Shown here piece by piece: positions 57,906 through 64,000 of a stretch of DNA of 64,000 nt. The stretch comes from Luscinia megarhynchos (Eukaryota > Chordata > Aves > Passeriformes > Turdidae), in contig CM067569.1 in the NCBI GenBank assembly GCA_034336665.1, positions 5,635,820-5,699,819 of the forward strand, in the 5' to 3' direction. The position numbers and the translations under genes are program-made. The notes under the pieces were generated by a model. It made no database searches, was not told where the DNA came from, and was given only the letters and a program-made list of their open reading frames with translations. Within the stretch, counting starts at the first letter, position 1, and every line of letters starts with the position of its first letter.

Positions 57906-60900
57906 ATGAAAATCCCTGCAGCTCACAATATCTACTTCTATTTTCAGCAAGAGATGAAATGGATCTTGTAAAAGGATATATTCTCTTCTAATTCCCTTCC
58001 TGCATGTCCCTGTAATAACATTGGAAAGTAATTCAAAGTGTGCAAGTCATGGCATTTTTTTCCCTCTCAGTTTGCAAAGGCTAATACAGTCTTTGCCACA
58101 AAACACAAATACAGAAGTTTAGTGATAATATTTGTTCCTCAGGAGGTTTTCTATTGAAGGATGACTGGTGGGGGCTCCCTTTTTGGTAAGGAGACGTGGA
58201 TTTGCTGCCTGTTCTTTATGGAGAATAGCAATGTCTTTCTTGCTTTCTTTCTGGGTTGCCCCTGCCAAGGTAATACTTAATGGATTAAGCCTTGTGAAAT
58301 AAATTCTGTAAATAGAACGTGGACTGAGATCATTTCAACTCATTTCCCCTGCGTCCCCTTCCCGTCCTGGAAGCTGTCAAGCACAAGCAGCCTGCAAGGA
58401 GCCTGCTCTCCCAGTGTTAGTCTTGAGTCTCACTAGATGCATAAAACAGCTTGTTTTTCACATACTTTCTGTGATGGCATTAAAAAAAAATTACAAGGGA
58501 AAATAAAAACCCCAAGTCTTCTCAATTCCACCCATAGCTATAAACTGGATACAGCTAATCTTGCAAGGGCACCAAACATTGCTCTGTTTGTCCACATTTG
58601 AGCACTAGAAACCTGTGTTTATGATGGAATTGCAGTTGAATCTGAAGGATTTTAAAGAAAGGAACTGAACAAACTGTGGGTTTGTAAACAAACAATATGG
58701 TTTTGACGTCAGCCATATCATTTCATGTGCTGGAACTGTTTCTATCATGTGGCCAGTTCCTGCCCCTGAAGAGTATCTAATTTAATTTAGATGTATTCAC
58801 GACATGGGACAGCATGTCAAGTCCAAGAAACTCCAGGGTAACTCTGCAGGAAAGTCTGTGCTGGAAAGATTGCATAAGCTGTGCTTTGAAGGAGCAACAG
58901 GGACTTTTTGGCTCAAGGAAGAGAGGGGAAAGTCTATTGCAGAAAAAGGAAAAAAAGAAACTGAGGGGAAGGGAAGTGTATGGAGTGGGCACAGTCAAGG
59001 GGAAGGGCTTTCTTTCTCCTTTAGAAATGAATCAGTTTGAGGTATTTTTCAGCAATAATGTAATCCAAAAAACTCTGCATAACTTTTTCCAGAGCAATAA
59101 ATCCTGTCCACAGCTTTCAGGAGTCCTTCCAACTTTGTTTTTGGTCCTTCTTGGGTTCTTCTCTCTGCTCTTTCTGCACTGGCCCTGCAGACACCACCAT
59201 GGAGGATAACTCACCCCAGGAGATCTCTGTTAGGCACCACTCCAACATCCATGGGATCACCCACAACAAGGCCTCAGGTGCCCGGGGTGATGCAGAGCCC
59301 CACTCCCTCCTGAGCACCTGGCTGTGAACAAACACCCAGGTGAGGGGCTGGCACTTGGGTGATGGGAGAACAGCAGCAAGATATCCCTTTGCTGCTGCTG
59401 ATAGGGACTGAAATATATTTTATGCTGCAGGTATCTAAGGGCACCAGTGTGGCAAAAACTGCTTTTCATACAGGGCATGATTCTGATTGTTAAAACCCTC
59501 CCAACCTGGCATCAGCTGAATTTAAAGGGATGCCCTGTGTGGTTACAAAATTCTTTTTGAGCCTACATGTTTACCAGCTTGGGCCTTAAATGATATGAAT
59601 TTCTCTAGTAATATATTTCAATTAACAGTATAACAACAACACAGTATGTTGTCTTATTTATTTATTTAAATATTTTTACTAGACAGCATTTTCTACTCCA
59701 CTAGTTCCATTTCACCAGGTTTCCCAAAAACCCAGTTTCTCCCAGAAGTAGAGCCCTGTGCTGGGTACTCAGCTCTGGCTGTACACATACAATCCCCACC
59801 AGCATCTTCCCAACTCAGCTACCCTGATTCCTACACATTTGGAAAGAAAAGAGGAGATGGTTCCCCTTGCAGTTATTTCATGCCATGGAATCCTGGCTGC
59901 TTGTTGGAAAACTATTCCAAATTAAAAATGTAAGGTTTTTTCCCAATGAAAGCTAACACCTTCTACCAAAAAAAATATTTCTCAAAAGCTTAAACTCTAG
60001 TTTTAGCCAAAAACATGAGACTAGCTTTAGGTGTAGGATTCAGACCAATACTACAAGACAATCACAGAAGTTATACCCAGCTGAGCTTGGTTATTTACAG
60101 TGGAAGGCAAGCTGCAATTCCTTCCTTTGATCTATTTGCTGGCTTCAGGATTACATTTCCCAACCACGCTTTTTAATCACTGTAAACATCAGAGGTGAAG
60201 AATTTGGTGGAGAGAAATTTGGCTGCTTCTTTGTGTTTTTGATCAGACTGGGCTTTGATGCCTTTTCTTTCCCAGTTCCAGTGCTTTGTATGTGACAGCA
60301 GCCCGTGGCCTCGGGCTCTGGGATGTGCACATGGAGTGTATTTCCTTGCCTCCACCTCCATCCCCTGAGGGGACACAGCCCAGGGGTGATGCCCTTCCAG
60401 TGAAGAGGGGCAGGGTGCCGTTACCCCACAATGGACACTGACACCTTGTCCCTCAGTCTCTCAGGGACAGCTTTGTTGCATTTGGAAAAGAAGATAGCAA
60501 CAAACTCCTTCATACAATGGAAAAGCAAAAAGGAGCCTTTATTTAAAGAAACACTACACTTATATATAGCAGTTTGTGGCAGCAAGGGTAGAAATTATTT
60601 GATTGTGCAAGGGAGGTGACACCCCTGGTCAGGTAGCTCACAAACCCTGCAGGTGTTATTCATTGTTATAATTCTTTTCTCTTGTGTTTTTCTTGAGCAG
60701 AGTGAGAAATCCAAGCTGCTTCCCTGGTCCCCAGCAGTATCCAATGCCAGAGCTTCCTCCTGAGCAAGCCTGGACACACACTTTGCTTTTGCAAGACCCC
60801 TCACCCATGAGTCTCTCTCTGCAGTGCTGGAAAACCTCTGGAGTCGAGAAACCCAAGAATGGCTGGTGGGAATTCATGGAAGATGTGCCAGCACTGTGCA

Positions 60901-63180
60901 GCACAGCAGGGAGGTCCAAGCTACCTTTGAACAACAGGGGTACAGCAGGAGGTTTTCTGCCACAGGATGGAGCTCAGTGCAGGCTGCAAAGCATTTCCAG
61001 GAAGCTCCACAAATACTCAAAGCATCTGAATCTCACTGCAGAGCCTGCACTGCCAATTGTGCCTCCAGGCTGGAAAAAAATCATGTAGGTGAGGGTCTTG
61101 ATGGTGTCTGAAATAGTACAATACCCAAGAGAGTGGGGAGGGAGAAAAGAGCCAGCTTTTGTAAAAAGTGAGCATGTGAACTCTGTGGCTTCAGTTTTGT
61201 CCCACTTACTCTGTTCACCAGCTCTACAAAGTGTTTCTCACACAGAAGTGTATTTTTAACAACACTGAAAAGAATGTGCCAGAATTGGAAGCTCAAGCTA
61301 CTTTTACCCTGGGTACGTGGGATGCAAATGCCATGTAAGAGGCTAAATGGCAAAGGAAGAATTTTCTTTTTTTTAAAACCAAGAATGGCCAAATCAGTAT
61401 TAATGGGGCTGACTGTGAAATCTCACTGAATAAAAACATTCAACATGAGAAATCCTCAGCATTCTCTTCTACCTGAGCATCATGCACAACCAGAAACTGC
61501 TTTACCAAAGGAGTTAAAAGTTTTCTGCAATAATGGAGCAAATCACTCTATGCAACAAACACAGACACATTCTGTGGCAGTTTCCCCACAAGGTTCAATC
61601 TATGGGGTAAAAAAGTCCTGATTTATTATATAGCATTTGGACAGTTGCGAATGAAAATTTGCCAAAGATCAGAATAATCAACTCTTTCACCCAGGCAGTT
61701 TTTTTATGCAAGAAAAAAGCACAGAATGGGTCTGAGCAAAATAAATAAAAATTCCACACTTTTAACCAACAGAACCTTCTGCGTCATTCAGAAATATTTA
61801 CAGACACCCAGAATCTTTTATCATCAAAAAGACATTCTGGGCTTTCAAATTAAACTTTTTCTTACTTTATATTTTTTACTGATGGCCTTTAAACCAGTGG
61901 ATATCTCTAACTTGTGGCATCTCTTCATGTCGAGTCAAATGCAGGAACTTTTAAAGATGTTCCTTGCTGGTTTTTTTCTCTTCCCTTGAAACATCTCTCT
62001 TTTGCTAAGCTGTCATCTGTGAGTTTTAAAGATAGCAGAACCCCATCTACAGCAGCATCCATCACATGAGTCATGGTAACTATGCCTCAAACATCAGTTT
62101 TTATTGATTGACTGGGCCTCTGGTGCCAATGTGGAAATCTTCCAACCTGGAAAAGGCTGGCTGTTTTAATACAATTAAATACAGCCAGGAAGAGGGCTGC
62201 AAATGGAAACATGCATTAGCCATTCATAGTATACAAGCCTCTCTCAGAGCAAAGTGCAGCATCCCTGCTTCCCTTGCTTATTTAATTAGCACACAATGAA
62301 GGCCACTGAATTTCCCTGCAAAAGGTGTTGCGTACTTTGGACAAAAAAGAAAGGAGAAAAGAAGTTGCTTTTAAGTCCAGTCCAAAAAAATAGCTCCTTG
62401 CCTAAATGGCACTTTTAATAAAGATGTTTCCAGTGTTTGTTTATTTATCAAAAAGCAGTGTTTCTCTCGGGTGTTTTGATTTTTATTTCTGTGCACAAGA
62501 AGGAGGGGAAAAAAAGGGCTTTACTGAGCAAGTCTTTCAGTGAGACACCAGATGATGGATAGTCAAACACAGAGTCTCCTGTAAACACAGAGGTAACCAA
62601 AAGGTATGAACTGACTCATAATTGTGTCAACACAGGTCGCAGACCCTTGGTTTATTTCAGCCTTCCTGTTTTTCACAGATTTCTTTTCACACTACACTAT
62701 TTTTTTAAGACACAGACTCTTTTCAGTACATCTTAGCAGGGGTGCAACAGCACACACGTTTTTACACCAAAATGTGGGCATGCACACACACATGTAGGCT
62801 GTACTGCCACAGTCTCAACAGCAGCATTTTCCACCTATTGCTCATGGCTGCATTAAACTAAGCTGTGCAGCCCATGACTGCTCTAAATCAAAAAGTCCAT
62901 CCCATTCCTGCCTCCAGCCTTTCCCCAGAGGCTCTTGGGAAGCATCCAGAAGACAGGAATACAACAAAACCTCAACAGCCTAGTGCTCCAGCTCATCCAA
63001 CCCTCTAAGACTAGCTGTGATTTATTTTTTTTAAGTGGCAAGACTCTGTCTGACAGAAAATGCTGGGAGGAGGACAGGCAGCAGAGAGGTCTGTGATGAG
63101 CAGAACCTGCTTGTCTTTGTCCTGATCTCTGAACAAATTCAATTAGGCTGCAGCCTTTTCCTTGTATAAAGTTTAGATCC

Positions 63181-63280
63181 ATGGTTTGGCTTGGAAGGTT
63201 GGAAAGATCAGAGTTCTGATCCCTCTAAAAGACCTTCCCTAAAAGCCTCATCCAACCTGGCCTTGGAGGAAAAAGCCTTT
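63181..63280 (-). mobile_element. Degenerate CR1 LINE 3' fragment
   Basis: The plus strand shows atggtttggcttggaaggtt near its start and gcctcatccaacctggcctt near its end, both reversed CR1 segments. Part of the usual intervening text is missing or altered. Confidence 0.75.
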
Positions 63281-64000
63281 CTGGGCTCTCTATTTCTTTA
63301 TTAGCAGTGACAAGAAGGGTAAGGAATTGTTAGGATAGGGGCTGATGTGCAGACACCCCAAGACACTGAATCCCCTGCAAGTCCCAGAGCAGCAGAGATG
63401 TTTCAGTACATTCCTGTACATGTACCTAGTCTGAAATCCTGAGATCCTTTTAAAGGACTTGCAGAAAATAACAAATGAAGAAGGGTTAAAGCCATGGGAA
63501 TTGTTCCTCCTCAGCAGAGGCAGGAAAAGACCTGCAGTGACCAGTGCTTGTTCCTGGGTGTTCAGGGAACACTGAGCCCAGTGCAAGGGATCTGCAGTGG
63601 ATCCATCCTGAGCACACACATGAAAATAACTTAATGCCATAGACCACCCACCCAAGGTGTGTCCTGTATGAGAAGTTTGGACAACAGTTTGTCTGGGATG
63701 TTTCAGCTTCAGAGATTTACTGAGAATGGTAGAGCCAGCAAGGACAGAGAACATTATTCAGGCTGAGCACTGCCCTATTCCTTGTGTAATCACATCCAGC
63801 TCAACTCAACAAAAATCAGAGTTACAGAACCAGGATTTGGATCTTATTTCCCACTGTGGAAAAGGCAGTTGCTAAAATTCCCAGTTATCAGGTATTCACT
63901 GCAGTGACTGAAACCAAACCCACCCAGAGATCCCACAATGGCTCTTGCCTGGCTACACCACCAAGTCATTCACCAAAAAAATGCAAAACAAATTACATTA

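Overview
The window is vertebrate nuclear DNA, almost certainly from a bird and probably a songbird (Passeriformes). The evidence is CR1 LINE fragments with the avian octamer tail, a tRNA-Ile/CR1 chimeric SINE like the passerine TguSINE1, and an LTR whose text I recognise from songbird genomes. There is no bacterial gene organisation: the many short open reading frames are chance frames in AT-rich intron sequence.

One gene is supported, and it runs right to left (minus strand): GRK5, G protein-coupled receptor kinase 5. Six consecutive coding exons are present at 32224-32336, 24378-24455, 6628-6728, 3693-3785, 1488-1552 and 852-992. They correspond to human GRK5 residues of about 50-246: most of the RGS-homology domain, the linker, and the start of the kinase domain with its glycine loop, catalytic Lys215 and helix-C Glu234. 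All splice junctions are GT-AG and the codon phases join exactly. The first two coding exons lie beyond the right edge and the rest of the kinase domain and C-terminus beyond the left edge. Exon numbers follow human GRK5 recalled from memory.

Layout: 1-640, an antisense-oriented LTR in intron 8; 852-3785, three clustered exons; 6628-6728, exon 5; 6729-24377, a 17.6 kb intron with decayed CR1 copies and a G-quadruplex motif; 24378-24455, exon 4; 24456-32223, an intron holding a striking near-perfect hairpin at 26079-26134; 32224-32336, exon 3; 32337-64000, over 31 kb of the large 5' intron, with CR1 copies, a tRNA-derived SINE, microsatellites and a CpG cluster, but no exon that I can find.

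Most notable: (1) the hairpin, with perfect 25-bp arms, a 6-nt loop and diverged outer arms; (2) one extra base in an A-homopolymer of exon 7 that shifts the GRK5 frame just before the kinase glycine loop, either an assembly error or a real loss-of-function allele; (3) a TTTA microsatellite abutting the exon 7 splice acceptor. I found no convincing new multi-gene system.
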